From assembly GCA_948146395.1 (NCBI GenBank), contig OX411543.1:28349558-28413557 (forward strand): a stretch of 64,000 nucleotides of DNA, read 5' to 3'. The notes beneath the pieces were generated by a model, which saw nothing but the letters and a program-made list of their open reading frames with translations, searched no databases and was not told where the DNA came from. This DNA comes from Fragum whitleyi. Taxonomy: Eukaryota > Mollusca > Bivalvia > Cardiida > Cardiidae. Made by a program: the position numbers and the translations under genes. Shown here piece by piece: positions 43,712 to 54,994 of this stretch (position 1 is its first letter; the number at the start of each line of letters is the position of its first letter).

Positions 43712-45021
43712 GCGATCAACCTCGGATGTACATAGACGGACTATTTTTAAAAATTACGGGAAACGCTTCGAAAAACTCGATGGCGTCAGTTAAAATGGCG
43801 TTAGCCCTGTGAGTGAAAACATTCGACGTCGCCAACGGTACTCGTTTAAGTCACTGACGAGAAACCATCGTATCCTTATATTAATAGCCTTAGTTTCTTA
43901 AATAACGGCTGGAAAAATCTTAATTTTTGAGAATGACAAATCATTCTATATGGTTAACATTTGAAAATCGATGTAAGTATTTCACGAGTCTCATGGTTTA
44001 CAAAACTATTAATGGATTAGCTCCTTCGTATATGTCAGAATTTATAGAAGTAAGTAACAACAAATTTTATTGGTTAAGATCACAATCAGGGAACCAGATA
44101 TCTCACAAATGTGCTCCCAAAAAAGAGTTTCTAAAGAATTCATTTTCATTTAACGGAATGAAATGTTGGAATGACATTCCTCTTAATCTACGTACAATTG
44201 AAAATATTTCATGTTTTAAACGATCGCTGAAAAAGTATTTGATGCCAAATAACTAAATACTGTGTTGTGAAATACACCATTCATTATTGTGTATGTCTTT
44301 CCAGTTAAGTATATTATTTTCATCTTGATCAAACAGACGTTATGTAAATCATGAACATATCATCATCACCATAATTATCATCATCATCGTCATAATCATC
44401 ATCACCATCATTACAACACTAACAATCGATAAAGGCATTAGTTTTCCAAAGCCATTTATCCTAGTTCGATTAATGATAGAGGTGGCCGATTTTGATTCAT
44501 TCGTTTGCCTCTTCATTCATCTTGAATACTATTTAATCATCTAGGAAGCTAAATCGAACATAATTTTGTAAGAACTTGTTCCTTATCGATGTCAAAAGGA
44601 TTTCTTTGTATACTTGTACACATGAAAATTCGTTATAATACTACCTCATAAATCTTCTGGGAATTCCTCCCCAGAATTATCATAATCCAGTAATTAACAT
44701 TAGGATTATATCATCGTTCTTGTTTTGTATTAGATTGAATTGTTTTCAGAAGGCCTCATTGTAAATAAGTTCTTCATTGTATTGTTTGTATGGTGACAGC
44801 TTAATGAGCTACCTTCTTTAAATAAAGATTTTATTATTATTCTCAAAAATTAAGATTTTTTCAGCCGTTATTTACTGTAATAGATATAAATGTATAGTGC
44901 TAGTTTTTCTTACAATGTTTCCGCCTGACAAAATGCACGATTTTGTTACATACCCGTCCGCCTTACATACATCCGAGGTCTGTTGCAATTTACAGAAATG
45001 GCCGAGTGATGTTCCGAATGC
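43712..45021. mobile_element. Foldback MITE family O, copy 2, interrupted by a LINE end
   Basis: Inverted relative to the copy at 27424. Its right terminus GGCCGAGTGATGTTCCGAAT is intact; its left terminus is eroded (CGCGATCAACCTCGGATGT remains). The central palindrome is cut: the left arm CGGCTGGAAAAATCTTAATT (43903) and the right arm TTAAGATTTTTTCAGCCG (about 44870) are separated by the LINE fragment 43951-44838. Confidence 0.8.
43951..44838 (+). pseudogene. 5'-truncated LINE 3' end
   Basis: About 98 codons of LINE ORF2 C-terminus (WLTFENRCKYFTSLMVYKTI, GLAPSYMSEF, ending FKRSLKKYLMP) stop at 44254-44256. A 3' UTR with an ATC-rich stretch near 44370 and the end AATAAAGATTTTATTATTAT follow. 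The C-terminus resembles that of the 29044 ORF (WLSIKGRQKYF), so it is a related family. ATTCT occurs at both junctions, a possible target duplication. Confidence 0.8.
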
Positions 45022-45159
45022 CCTTAAATGCTCATATAAGTTCGAGGAACACGGACAAACAATGTTTACAATGTGTTAGATCCTTTTGAAGAAATGAATG
45101 GTTAATAAAATACCGATAAGGGTGTATGAGATTTTACTTAATATGATAATTATACAGCT

Positions 45160-45720
45160 TAAAACATCGCGAAATTAAAAAAAAAGCTCGTTGAATAATT
45201 TCGAGATGAAATTAAATGAGCGAAATTTGATCTTAAGCTGTGACCTTAAACTTGGAACTATTTGAAAAGCTATTTCAAACGACATATCCACTTATGACGG
45301 AGAAGCGTTGTACCAGGGGCCCGTTTTACTAAACTTCTTACGACAAAATTAATCATAAAACAAAATTACAAATCGCATCTGATGTTTTCATATATTGTTA
45401 GATTTTGCCATGCATCGGATTCGTCTTTAGAAGATGATTCCAATGAGATAATGCTTGGAGGAATTCCATATTTAGTAACTAATCTATGAGCATCTTAAAT
45501 TTTTGACTTACGCAAAAAATGATCGTAAGATGTTTAGTAAAACGGGCCCCAGGTTATTTTTAATCCCATCTAGGAGCTGTGCGCCAGATGAGCTCAAATT
45601 TTTCAATCAACTTTAAGCTATGACATTAACATAAGAGCTATCTGATAAGAAAGAAATCTTTGAAATCACAACATCTCCTTCTGAGGGAGAACAGGTTATG
45701 TTGAAGTGTTTCATTAAATG
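45160..45720. repeat. AT-rich tandem-type repeat interrupted by a family H MITE
   Basis: Blocks GAGCTATTTGAAA-like, AAGCTGTGACCTTAAACTTG and AAGCTATGACATTAACATAA lie on both sides of the MITE at 45316-45550, like the repeat at 34660. A family C end fragment (TTAAAACATCGCGAAATTAA) starts the stretch. Confidence 0.55.
45316..45550. mobile_element. MITE family H, copy 1 (235 bp)
   Basis: Terminal inverted repeats are GGGGCCCGTTTTACTAAACT and AGTAAAACGGGCCCC, with inner TCTTACGAC / ATCGTAAGA, about 28 bp in all. It contains GGATTCGTCTTTAGAAGATG then ATTCCAATGAGATAATGC, also present in the partial copy at 61105-61297. Confidence 0.85.
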
Positions 45721-45836
45721 TAGAAACTATGCTTCGTACAAATCTAGAACACAAATCAGCATAGTAAAAACTATCACCTACTCACCGCAAGCGGACAAAA
45801 AATAAAGGTTTTAACCATATAGACACATATACTTAC

Positions 45837-45953
45837 TATAGGCAATCAACGTTATCTGATAGTTGGTAATCATAGTGTTTATTGAATCAGCATCTATAGC
45901 TAGTCGTATCTCGCCTGTTGTTTCATTGATGGTGAAGAAGTTATTTGGTTCAC
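45837..45953 (-). CDS. CUB/cadherin gene, exon 12 (cadherin repeat 2, second half)
   Basis: 117 bp, acceptor TTCCATGTTTTCAG, donor gtaagt, phase 1 to phase 1. Encodes SEPNNFFTINETTGEIRLAI then TNYQITLIAY. F-x-I-x-x-x-T-G-x-I-x-x and Y-x-I-x-x-x-A are textbook cadherin strands; the L-D-R-E motif is replaced by AIDADS. It joins exon 11 before and exon 13 after in frame. Confidence 0.85.
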
Positions 45954-46661
45954 CTGAAAACATGGAAGGTGAATGATAATCTTGAGATATTTAGTAAACA
46001 CTTTTAAAGTTAAATAAATTAATTAAAATATTTTTTTATTTATCAATAATAAATGTAGCTTTAAGGGGAAATCATTGCTGGTTATTACGAGTGACTGTAC
46101 TTCAATATGTTAGATGCAATAATGTTACGAGATTTTTCTCCCAGTCATAAAATTAAAAAATGAGTTTCCTTGTGAATTTATAGATTTATTCAATATAATA
46201 ATTATAGCTTTAAAAAGGTGGACAGAAGAAGATTATTCGTTATTTGACATCGGTTTCGACTATACACATAACGGTTTTCCTAATTGATATTGAAATGGTC
46301 CGAATAAATTATAAATTGTGTTCGAAAATTACCATATGGAAGGGAGAAATCAGAAATTTGGTGAAAATGAAAGTTATATTCACCAATTTATACAAATAAT
46401 TAATTTATGGTAGTTATCACCACTAACTAGATTAGTTTAGTACTAGTTATTGCATTTAGAAGAATGAGTACTTAACCATGACTTCCAGTTATGTATCTCA
46501 ATTCAGTATGCGTACAATCTCAGTATATAAAATTTTCTAGGATCATCCTTACATTCAATTGTATTTGATTTTTTTGAAAAAGGAACTTTCACTAGAATGG
46601 CTGAAAAAAAAGAGAGAAAAAAACTCAGATGCGAGAAAAGTAGAAATAATTGACATAAGTC

Positions 46662-46744
46662 TTATCGAGGGTTCGGTGCAAGCCTGTAGTAAGTGAATAT
46701 ACAATGTATATACACTTACTACGGTCATGCACCGAACCCTCGAC
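46662..46744. repeat. Isolated 83-bp hairpin in an intron
   Basis: Arms TCGAGGGTTCGGTGCAAGCC TGTAGTAAGTGAATATACA (two parts) and TATATACACTTACTACGGTC ATGCACCGAACCCTCGA pair along about 38 bp around a tiny loop. No other copy is seen in the window. A minimal MITE or a microRNA-precursor-like fold. Confidence 0.8.
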
Positions 46745-46921
46745 ATTACCTAGTCATAACCTGTAACATGTAACGCATAGCTTAGAATTTTTAATTTTAG
46801 AAAGCTGGCTTAGATGAAAAGTTATTTTCGCTTCCAGCCAGTTTTATCAATACAGTCACTTCTCGCTCTCTCACGGTAGGTGTTTTCGGGTATCAGGTGA
46901 GATGATTATATTGTGACTTAC

Positions 46922-46999
46922 TTTGAAACCCATAGACAACTATGGAGAAATTGGATGAAGCATCCAAATCTGTGGCGTTCACGGTGTACAGAAGGTCAC
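46922..46999 (-). CDS. CUB/cadherin gene, exon 11 (cadherin repeat 2, first half)
   Basis: 78 bp, acceptor CTAAATTACAG, donor gtaagt, phase 1 to phase 1. Encodes GDLLYTVNATDLDASSNFSI then VVYGFQ. TDLDASSN matches the calcium-binding (A/S)-x-D-x-D motif of cadherin repeats. A family F MITE begins only 22 bp upstream of the acceptor. Confidence 0.8.
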
Positions 47000-47021
47000 C
47001 TGTAATTTAGACATGAAAAGT

Positions 47022-47229
47022 GATCCTGTGCGTGACATTTCAAACAGTTTGAAATGTTCGTTAGCACTGTGTAGAGTAGGCAGTCACCTGATGGTCTAAG
47101 ATACGTTGAGACCTTGTCGATCTACTAAGCGCATGGTGAGGACTCTGGTCAGACTGTGCGGATGCACAGTTTTGCCGGATTCTTTACTTTGCGCATATCA
47201 GAAATTACCGAAATCTCACGCAAAGGCTC
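47022..47229. mobile_element. MITE family F, copy 2
   Basis: Ends ATCCTGTGCGTGACATTTCA and GAAATCTCACGCAAAGGCT. The internal hairpin GACTCTGGTCAGACTGTGCG is as in copy 1. It sits immediately upstream of the acceptor of exon 11. Confidence 0.75.
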
Positions 47230-47645
47230 ATATATCAATGTGTAGTTGCAAAAGACAGAACGATGTTCCGAATACATATTTCCTTTTCAAATGGAACGTG
47301 GAACTATATATTAAGGTTGTTCTCTCAGTCTTTTAATGTAATAATTTTTTCTTAAATGACTGAAACGAGAAATTGAGATTTTTGAAAAAGAAAAATTGGC
47401 GTTACGTTACATTCATTTGGGTTCATTCATTTATTGACATCATCATGGTGATATATTTTAAAAAAATATGTAAGCAGCAATGAATCATTTTGCAAAAGCT
47501 TACACAAAATGTTGATAAATACTTTCTTTTAGAGACAATCTGTATTCAAAAACCTTAAAACGTTCTAGTTATCTTCGCTCATAAGCCAAGGGTTTAATAT
47601 TAAAAAAAGAAAACCGTCTCTGATGTCAAACTATGTGGGTAATAC

Positions 47646-47785
47646 CTGTGATTCTAGAACGAAGTAACTCAATATCGGCCGGCAAATTGACAAAGACTGG
47701 GGCAATATCATCAGCGTCTTCAATGATAATGTTGAAATATACGGTAGCGGTGTCTTCTGGAGCCGGTGAATCACTACTGGATAAT
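47646..47785 (-). CDS. CUB/cadherin gene, exon 10 (end of cadherin repeat 1)
   Basis: 140 bp, acceptor TTTTTGTCGTTATAAG, donor gtatta, phase 2 in and phase 1 out. Encodes SSSDSPAPEDTATVYFNIII then EDADDIAPVFVNLPADIELL. This is the clearest cadherin signature in the gene: V-x-F-x-I-x-I-x-D-x-x-D-x-x-P-V-F, the linker that coordinates calcium between repeats. Confidence 0.85.
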
Positions 47786-47789
47786 CTTA

Positions 47790-48446
47790 TAACGACAAAA
47801 ATGTATTCAGATGAATACGTTTAGTCAGTGGGGATTTTTACAATGATTATTTGATAACATTGACCTAGCCAAAAGAAAATATTTTTGACCGTAGTTAAAT
47901 AACCATTATTCTATTTCCAACAAAATATATATTTTCAGTGTTTAAGATCGAGGATTTTTTTTTTTTAGTTATCCAACTGGACCAAATCGAATCCTCTAGG
48001 GACCAATACACAATATTCACAGATTTAAATTCTGGAAGATTTTAAAAAAAGTCTAGTATGTCGTCGGTGTTTGTGCATAAATAGTGCGATAACCTTTTGA
48101 CGACGTCAATATGAACGTCAAGGCAGTTCTTATGGTATGCTTGGAATGCCTTCTCCCTTTTTGCTTGTAGGTGAAAATAAAACGTCAATTACGTAAAAGA
48201 GAAAAGGAATTGCAGCATATCCATGCATCACAGCGTAAAAAGATGACGTTTTTTAATATCAATGAGCCAGTCACAGAATTATAAGCGTGACCAATAAAAC
48301 AAATTTCGATTCGGTTCATCGTCTCGAGTTATTTAAAAGGCTTTCAATATGAACCATATCTGTTTAAAAAGAACCCTATCTTCTATTTCATCAATGGCAC
48401 ATAATGCATTTAGTTTTGCTTAATGTAGTCTTTGCGGGGTTCTTCA
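47790..48446. other. Intron sequence, no exon seen
   Basis: AT-rich; a T-run near 47960. No repeat or exon recognised. Confidence 0.5.
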
Positions 48447-48730
48447 AGGGCGTAACTACCATTACGCACATGGCGCAAGTGCGTTATAGAAATGAATCCT
48501 ATTTCGAAAAACGTCACTGATGAACGATCATTACATCAAAACTACATTTTATTCCAAGTGTAGTTACGATGTTTTGATTATTCACTAATGCTTAAATTAT
48601 AGAAAAGGGAAGCGGACGGAGGACATTCTTTCGGCGTTTGTCACAGTCTACATGTCGCCTTTATCCTATTATCTTCTATGTTGGTCGGCTTCTGAGTGCG
48701 TATAAATTTCAAAGTCCTTGTTACGCCTGC
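48447..48730. mobile_element. MITE family L, copy 2
   Basis: AGGGCGTAACTACCATTACG to AAAGTCCTTGTTACGCCTG, aligning with 1523-1782. It has an extra internal hairpin (TTGATTATTCAC region) not clear in copy 1. Confidence 0.75.
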
Positions 48731-49192
48731 CTTCATCTCGTTGGATGATTTATAACAAAAGAGAAGCATTGATTGATATTTCGTTGCATATTGTTAAATA
48801 AATGCATGAATGTTGTTTCAAATTTGGTTTGTGAAGAACAGAAACAAAAGTACTGAAAACTTTTCCAAAACTGAATTTATTCACTGCATATCTGATTTTT
48901 GCAGAAATTTTTTATGTGTTTTATTTCTAAGAAAACTTAAGATCGCAACTTTTATTGTGTTATCTAGTAATTTTCAAATAATTTCGCTTTTGCCCCACCA
49001 AAATGTATTTAAAAAAAAGTCTGCTAGTTTATCCCCTTTACCTTTACTTAACCCATTACCACACAACAAAATTTTTAGACTGATCCGAATTCAAAGAAGT
49101 CATTTTGATGGGATTTCATTGAAATTAATATGGCTAGCCATATATCAGTCAGTGCAGAAATGTATATCATATTGTAGATAGAATGTACCTAC

Positions 49193-49308
49193 AAAATGGT
49201 GAGTTCATAGTAGGTAGCCGTCTCATAGTCCAATATTCCAGTCAGTGTTATATAGTGCAATGGAGCGGACTCATTGTTAATTCCAAACATTGTGCCGGCT
49301 CTTCCATT
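49193..49308 (-). CDS. CUB/cadherin gene, exon 9 (cadherin repeat 1, middle)
   Basis: 116 bp, acceptor ATATTCATTTTCAG, donor gtaggt, phase 0 in and phase 2 out. Encodes MFGINNESAPLHYITLTGIL followed by DYETATYYELTIL. GILDYE is the L-D-(R/Y)-E calcium motif, and Y-Y-E-L-T-I the following strand. It joins exon 10 exactly (TT plus A). Confidence 0.85.
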
Positions 49309-49340
49309 CTGAAAATGAATATTATAGTATTTTCCGCCTT

Positions 49341-49506
49341 TTTAAGGTAGTGTACCCTTAAAATAGTTGCGCAACGTTTTTGAAGTAATGAACTTTAACA
49401 GTGTTGACCGAAGTTTCCTGAAGAGTTTCATAAGGAAAGCTCGGTCAACACTGAAAGATCATGAGTTCATGAAATAAATGAACTATTACGGTTCCACTAC
49501 CTTAAA
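49341..49506. mobile_element. MITE family J, full copy (166 bp)
   Basis: Ends TTTAAGGTAGTG and CACTACCTTAAA are exact inverted repeats. Inner arms CAGTGTTGACCGAAGTTTCC and AAAGCTCGGTCAACACTG also pair. It begins 33 bp upstream of the acceptor of exon 9. Fragments occur at 2365 and 26628. Confidence 0.85.
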
Positions 49507-49617
49507 CTAAATATGATTTAATTTTAAAAATTGTAATGATTGTGAACGTCGCTGACTACAAAGCACTTTGATAATGTAAAATATAAAGTCATATCCTTTA
49601 ACACTCTGTGATTAATC

Positions 49618-49858
49618 CGGACCCAAGGTTAAAACTTTTCTCAGTCTCAGATCCAATTTTCTCAAATTTTAATTTAAAATAAATGTATGAAAATAAAAGA
49701 TAATATTAATAAGTTGTTATTTATAACAACTTATTAATATCATATTTTATGTTCATGCATTAAAATGAGTAATAAAACAGAAATGCGGCTTTAATCTCAA
49801 ATTTAAATTTGAGAAAATTGAGTCTGAGCCTGAGAAAATTTTTATAACCTCGGGCCCT
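49618..49858. mobile_element. MITE family I, copy 2
   Basis: CGGACCCAAGGTTAAAACTT to TTTTATAACCTCGGGCCCTG, as in 31495-31717. A central hairpin AATATTAATAAGTTGTTATT / AACAACTTATTAATATCAT is added. Confidence 0.8.
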
Positions 49859-49859
49859 G

Positions 49860-51126
49860 AAATACTCAGTTTTTTTGTCATAATGAAGTAGAAGGACACT
49901 GAATGATGATCTCCACATTGTTCAAAATGACCTGGAACTTGGTATTAAAAGTTTACATGACGTTATGAAATATCAGTTTGCAAAGACGAATATGTGCACT
50001 GTCTTGGAGTACACAAAGTATTAGAAATTTTCACAAAATGTTTTAAGTTTTGCAGATACTTACGAAACTTTTAAATGAAGACAAACGGACAAGAAAAAGG
50101 CAATATGTGTGACACTGAATGATTCAATGACACTGAATGATTGAAATGGAAATTTTTGATCCAGGAGTTTTGATATAATTATACTTACTTACAAAAAACT
50201 ACACACATATTCAAATTATCATTATCCTTCACCTTTTGGGGAAAGTTTTCAAGTCTGTGATTAATTCTGAGCTGAACGACCTTTTGAACGATTGGAGTAA
50301 CAAAAATATTTCCATAAACAAAATCTCTGCGAATCTTCGAAAGAGTTTTTTTCTCAAATGGTAAATTTTTGGCCTTTCAAAATACAATTCCCGTCCCAAT
50401 TTGTTCTTTCCAGTTCCGTTGCTTCATTTAATCGTTTAACCATCGGATAGAAATTAAATGTGGTTTTAGATAGACACGGTTCCTTTCTTTTGAATCGAGG
50501 CAACCCCAATTCAATCTTTTTTGTCGCCACTGTCAAAACCCTTTGTGTAAATCTCAAATGTTGTTTTACTGCGCCCTGATACTAGATTTAAAGATAACAA
50601 ATGGTGTTTGTTTTTAGAAGCTCCCAGTTTGGACTGCCTTGGCTACTATACCAAAATATAAAAATATTCAGTCTACTGCTTAACCCTTTGCTGCTTAATC
50701 CCTGCTTTTTACGTGCCTGTGATTTTATGATTGAGAAAATATTGTGAAAAATGAAGAAATTGCTTCTGACAAGCAATTTCTTCTTTTTCCACACTATTTT
50801 CCACCCTACTGAATGATTATTTTTCAAATTAAACCCTCTTTCAATTTTCGTCTGCAAAACTTTTGAATTTGGACAGGTCCAAAGTTTTGTAAAACAGAAA
50901 AGGGTTAAACAGACAATGCGTCATTTGTACACGTGCTAAAGGTTTATTGAGGGAAGCATTAAAAATTGCAATTTGCAACATATGCTTTATTTCATAGTAA
51001 AATGAAAATTTATCAAAGTGTGTATCGTTTCTTTTATAAGTATATTTTTTAAAATCCACCCTTTGACATACTGAAAGTACAGCTCTAATTGAGTTTCGGA
51101 ATGATTTAAAGTAAGGTATTTCTTAC
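49860..51126. other. Intron sequence, no exon seen
   Basis: AT-rich, several short minus-strand frames (67-89 codons) without domain or usable splice phase. The surrounding exons join in phase without it. A small hairpin GAAATTGCTTCTGACAAGCAATTTC lies near 50757 (25 bases: arms GAAATTGCTT and AAGCAATTTC). Confidence 0.5.
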
Positions 51127-51269
51127 TTCCAAAATGACGATGCCAAGCGTTCCTGTAGCATTGACTCGAATTGTTCCATTTGTGGGATCGAGGTCACCGA
51201 ACTGGGACAACTCTGATACTGTTAAGTTAACTGTTTGGTTATTGGAAGGTGTGTCCAGGTATAAACCAA
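51127..51269 (-). CDS. CUB/cadherin gene, exon 8 (linker and start of repeat 1)
   Basis: 143 bp, acceptor ACTTGATCTTCAG, donor gtaaga, phase 1 in and phase 0 out. Encodes GLYLDTPSNNQTVNLTVSEL then FGDLDPTNGTIRVNATGTLG. It lies between the second CUB domain and the first clear cadherin strands and has several N-x-T glycosylation sites. Whether it is a full early cadherin strand set or a linker is unclear. Confidence 0.7.
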
Positions 51270-52109
51270 CTGAAGATCAAGTATTTAGATACAAATATTT
51301 GTTATAAATATTAACGATTAAGGGATTTTTGGTTCGGTCCCGGTCGGCGGCACATTTCCTTCCCACCATTGGTCGCCCGAAAATGCACGGATAATCGTAG
51401 ACTTATATCGGATGAACAGCTAGCTGAACCGCTAGCGGCTCAAAATATCGCGATGTAAAGGTCAATAATCAACAGTTAAGTACCCATCGAGTCATCGTTC
51501 CGCTCAAGTCATCGCAGTATGACCAAAACTTTTTTAGTGGCATCCAAACCCATACAAGCAAAAAAGTCTAGGTTTGATCTTTCATCTGCAATATGCTTCG
51601 TATGGTAAGGAGTCATTCGTCCTTTCGAACCCCTCCGGAGTTAGAAAGTGAATTATGGAAGAACACTTTACAACTTTTTTGGAAGATCACTTAATCAGGG
51701 TCAAATCAACCCGACTGTAAAAGTGGTAAGCTGTGGTTGAAGTCCTCTCTCTATGTGTGATTGTTAACATCTAGAATGGGTTAGAACCCCGATGGAAATA
51801 CGTGTTTGACTACATTGCTTAATGTTTGGACATTTCAACCAACCTGGCTCAAGTTTTCCCAACGATTTTTTTAAAAAATAGAAAGCAGGCAGTGTAGGCT
51901 AAGATCAGACAACACGTCTGTGTAAGCTGATCATAGTCTCTACAGTCTGACAAAGATTTGAGTACTGCATGGATATGACGTGAACGGTAAAATAGATATG
52001 CAGTGAATAAAAGGTAAATGATAATATTTCTTTTAAAATATTTTAAGAAAAGGTTACAGATTGAATTCTTTTGCAATTTTGTATTAAAATCAAAATATGT
52101 GTGCTATAC
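51270..52109. other. Intron sequence, no exon seen
   Basis: Includes a GC-richer patch (TCGGTCCCGGTCGGCGGCAC near 51335) and no recognised repeat family or exon. Confidence 0.5.
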
Positions 52110-52286
52110 CGTATGATGTTCTATAGGTAATGAAATATCCATAAAAGTCTATAGATGTGTTTGTACTGTTGGTAGTGGTAAAGTTGAGTTGTGACACAGA
52201 TCCCTGTACATTGTATGCAGCCTCTGTAAACGTGTCAGCTGTCTCACACAGTATATAGGCAGGGAACTGCGATGTCACGTTGTCTC
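52110..52286 (-). CDS. CUB/cadherin gene, exon 7 (CUB domain 2, end)
   Basis: 177 bp, acceptor TTCTATTATTATAG, donor gtatag, phase 1 to phase 1. Encodes TSQFPAYILCETADTFTEAA, then SVSQLNFTTTN and IDFYGYFITY. The order cysteine, L-x-F, then G-Y-F-x-x-Y is the second half of a CUB domain. Its 5' part and acceptor are repeated upstream about seven times (52290-53030). Confidence 0.85.
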
Positions 52287-53030
52287 CTATAATAATAGAA
52301 TTATAAAGTTGAGTTGTGAAACAGATCCCTTTACATTGTACACAGCCTCTGTAAAAGTTTCCGCTGTCACACACAAAAGATAGACAGGGGAGGGTAATGT
52401 AACATTGTCATCTATAATAGGAAATCTGAAAAGTTGAATTGTGACACAGAACCCTGTACAAAGTACATGCCTCTGAAAAAGTGCCAGCTGGCTCAAATAT
52501 TATTCAGGTCGTGGACTGTGGTTGAGTGTTGTCATCTTAAAGCGTGTCCGCTGTCTCACACAGTGTATCGACAAGGATTTTTGATGCAACGTTGTCACCT
52601 ATAATAACAAACATGTAAAGTTGAGTTGTGACACAGATCCCTTACGTTGTACGCAGCTTCTGAAAAAAAAAGTCTGCGGGTATATAGACTTGAAACTGTG
52701 ATGAATATGAGTTGTGCCACAGATCATTGTACATTGTATGTAGCCTCTGTAATCGTGTCAGCTGTTTCAGACAGCGTATTGGCAGGGCCATCGGTGACGA
52801 AACGTTGTCACACATGAAAAAAATGTAAGATTATTTCGTAACACAGATTCCTTACTTTATATGTAGCCTCTGTAAACGTGTGGGCTTTCTCACATTGCGT
52901 AGAGACAGGGAAGTGTGGTGTAATGTTGTAACCTATAATAATACACGTCGAAAGTTGAGTTGTGACTCGAACACATTTACATCTGTAAACGTGTCAGCTG
53001 TCTCACACAGTGTATAGGCAGAGAAATACA
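52165..53030 (-). repeat. Tandem array of the acceptor and 5' part of exon 7
   Basis: About eight units of 60-125 bp (including the real exon) repeat, on the plus strand, GTTGAGTTGTGACACAGATC, CAGCCTCTGTAAACGTGTCA, GCTGTCTCACACAGT and TTGTCNCCTATAATAATA. On the minus strand each is an acceptor plus the first two thirds of the exon. The nearest upstream unit keeps an open phase-1 frame (DNVTLPSPVYLLCVTAETFT). None has the donor. Farther units carry deletions. Confidence 0.85.
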
Positions 53031-53222
53031 TTTAGGACGGGTCGTTTCACTTGAAATAAGGAACGTGTAAAATGAGTTTGCCAACTGAATCCTGTACTTT
53101 TTAGCAGAATAATTGTATTGGGATCCGCACTTTCAATGCCCTTTTCAACGAAAATACTTGTATTGTAAAAAAAACTTTTTCATTCTTTTTGCAGAGGAAC
53201 ATTGATAATGAAGTAAACCTAC

Positions 53223-53353
53223 CTCCTGAAATCATCAATGAAGCAATAGAGCAGTCAGCTGATGGTTCAATGTCTAAGAAGTAGAAGTAAAATTCGATCC
53301 CGTTTGAAGTGCTGTTTGACTCTAGAACAAACGTATGAACGCAGTCGAAATTC
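53223..53353 (-). CDS. CUB/cadherin gene, exon 6 (CUB domain 2, middle)
   Basis: 131 bp, acceptor CTACTTCTATTTTAAG, donor gtaggt, phase 2 in and phase 1 out. Encodes NFDCVHTFVLESNSTSNGIE then FYFYFLDIEPSADCSIASLM. C-x-x-x-F...I-x-F-x-F-x-x-x-D-I-E...D-C is the central part of a CUB domain with its two conserved cysteines. It joins exon 5 in frame (CC plus G). Confidence 0.85.
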
Positions 53354-53382
53354 CTTAAAATAGAAGTAGTAAAAAGGTAACT

Positions 53383-53575
53383 GACTCAGGGCCAACATTT
53401 CTGACCCCCGGGCAGTTATTGTTACCCGCTATAGCAGACTTTCTCTCAGGCATGGGGCTACCGGCTCTAGACTGGTCCAAATATCGACTATCAGAATAGC
53501 CTATTCTGATATTTGATAGTGAGACCAGTCTACACCCGACCCGAAAGCGGGCCAGAAATAAGTTGGCCCTGAGAC
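53383..53575. mobile_element. MITE family K
   Basis: Ends GACTCAGGGCCAACATTTCT and AGAAATAAGTTGGCCCTGAGAC form about 20-bp inverted repeats. Inner arms TAGACTGGTCCAAATATC and TTTGATAGTGAGACCAGTCTA pair too, around TCTGATAGTC...TATTCTGATA. It starts 30 bp upstream of the acceptor of exon 6. Confidence 0.8.
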
Positions 53576-54303
<728 letters not shown>

Positions 54304-54453
54304 ACAACAATAACACCGGTGTGATTTTAAAAGGACATTAAGTTATTGAATTTTATGTCAGTTTATGAAATACAGCTTACTCCGTTACCCTATCTGCTAT
54401 TCTTAAACTAGGAAGTACCAATGTGCCAATTACAGATCAAACAATCAACTTAC

Positions 54454-54541
54454 GGGAGATACGGTTGTGCCAAGTTGTTGGATAGAAGATACTGTGGTTC
54501 TGTGGTTACCGTTAGAGTCTCGGAACAATTAGGTTGATTAC
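54454..54541 (-). CDS. CUB/cadherin gene, exon 5 (CUB domain 2, start)
   Basis: 88 bp, acceptor TTTCTTTATTTAG, donor gtaagt, phase 1 in and phase 2 out. Encodes NQPNCSETLTVTTEPQYLLS then NNLAQPYLP. A first cysteine followed by L-x-S-x-x-x-x-x-P-Y is the start of a CUB domain. Its intron phases (1 then 2) equal those of exon 2, which starts CUB domain 1. Confidence 0.8.
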
Positions 54542-54994
54542 CTAAATAAAGAAAATGGATACCAGTATCATTTTCATAAAAGTCTCCATAATCAACCTGC
54601 TATTTTACAAGTATTTTTATAATAAAGATATTTTAAGTGAACATTTAGTTAACATAATTGGATGTTCATTTCGAATTTTCACGTTTGGTTAAAAAGGGGA
54701 GAACATTTCAAGGGACAGTTGTAAAAATCGAATAAGTAAACGTACTTAATTTAAAAAATGACCTTTATTTAGGTAAACAACCTTTATTAGGACATTTTCA
54801 ATACAACTCTTTAGTCTGAACCTAGCAACTGGAAAGGCAGAAACCAGTCCTGAGTTAAGACAAACAGTTTACATCGTTTTGTCATCCTGAACATAGGGCT
54901 GAATGAGGGCTGCAGGAGATCTGGAATGAAACATGGAAGATATAGACTGCAGAGAATAATACGTTATTGTGTCTTCATTCGTACTCTGGTTGAG

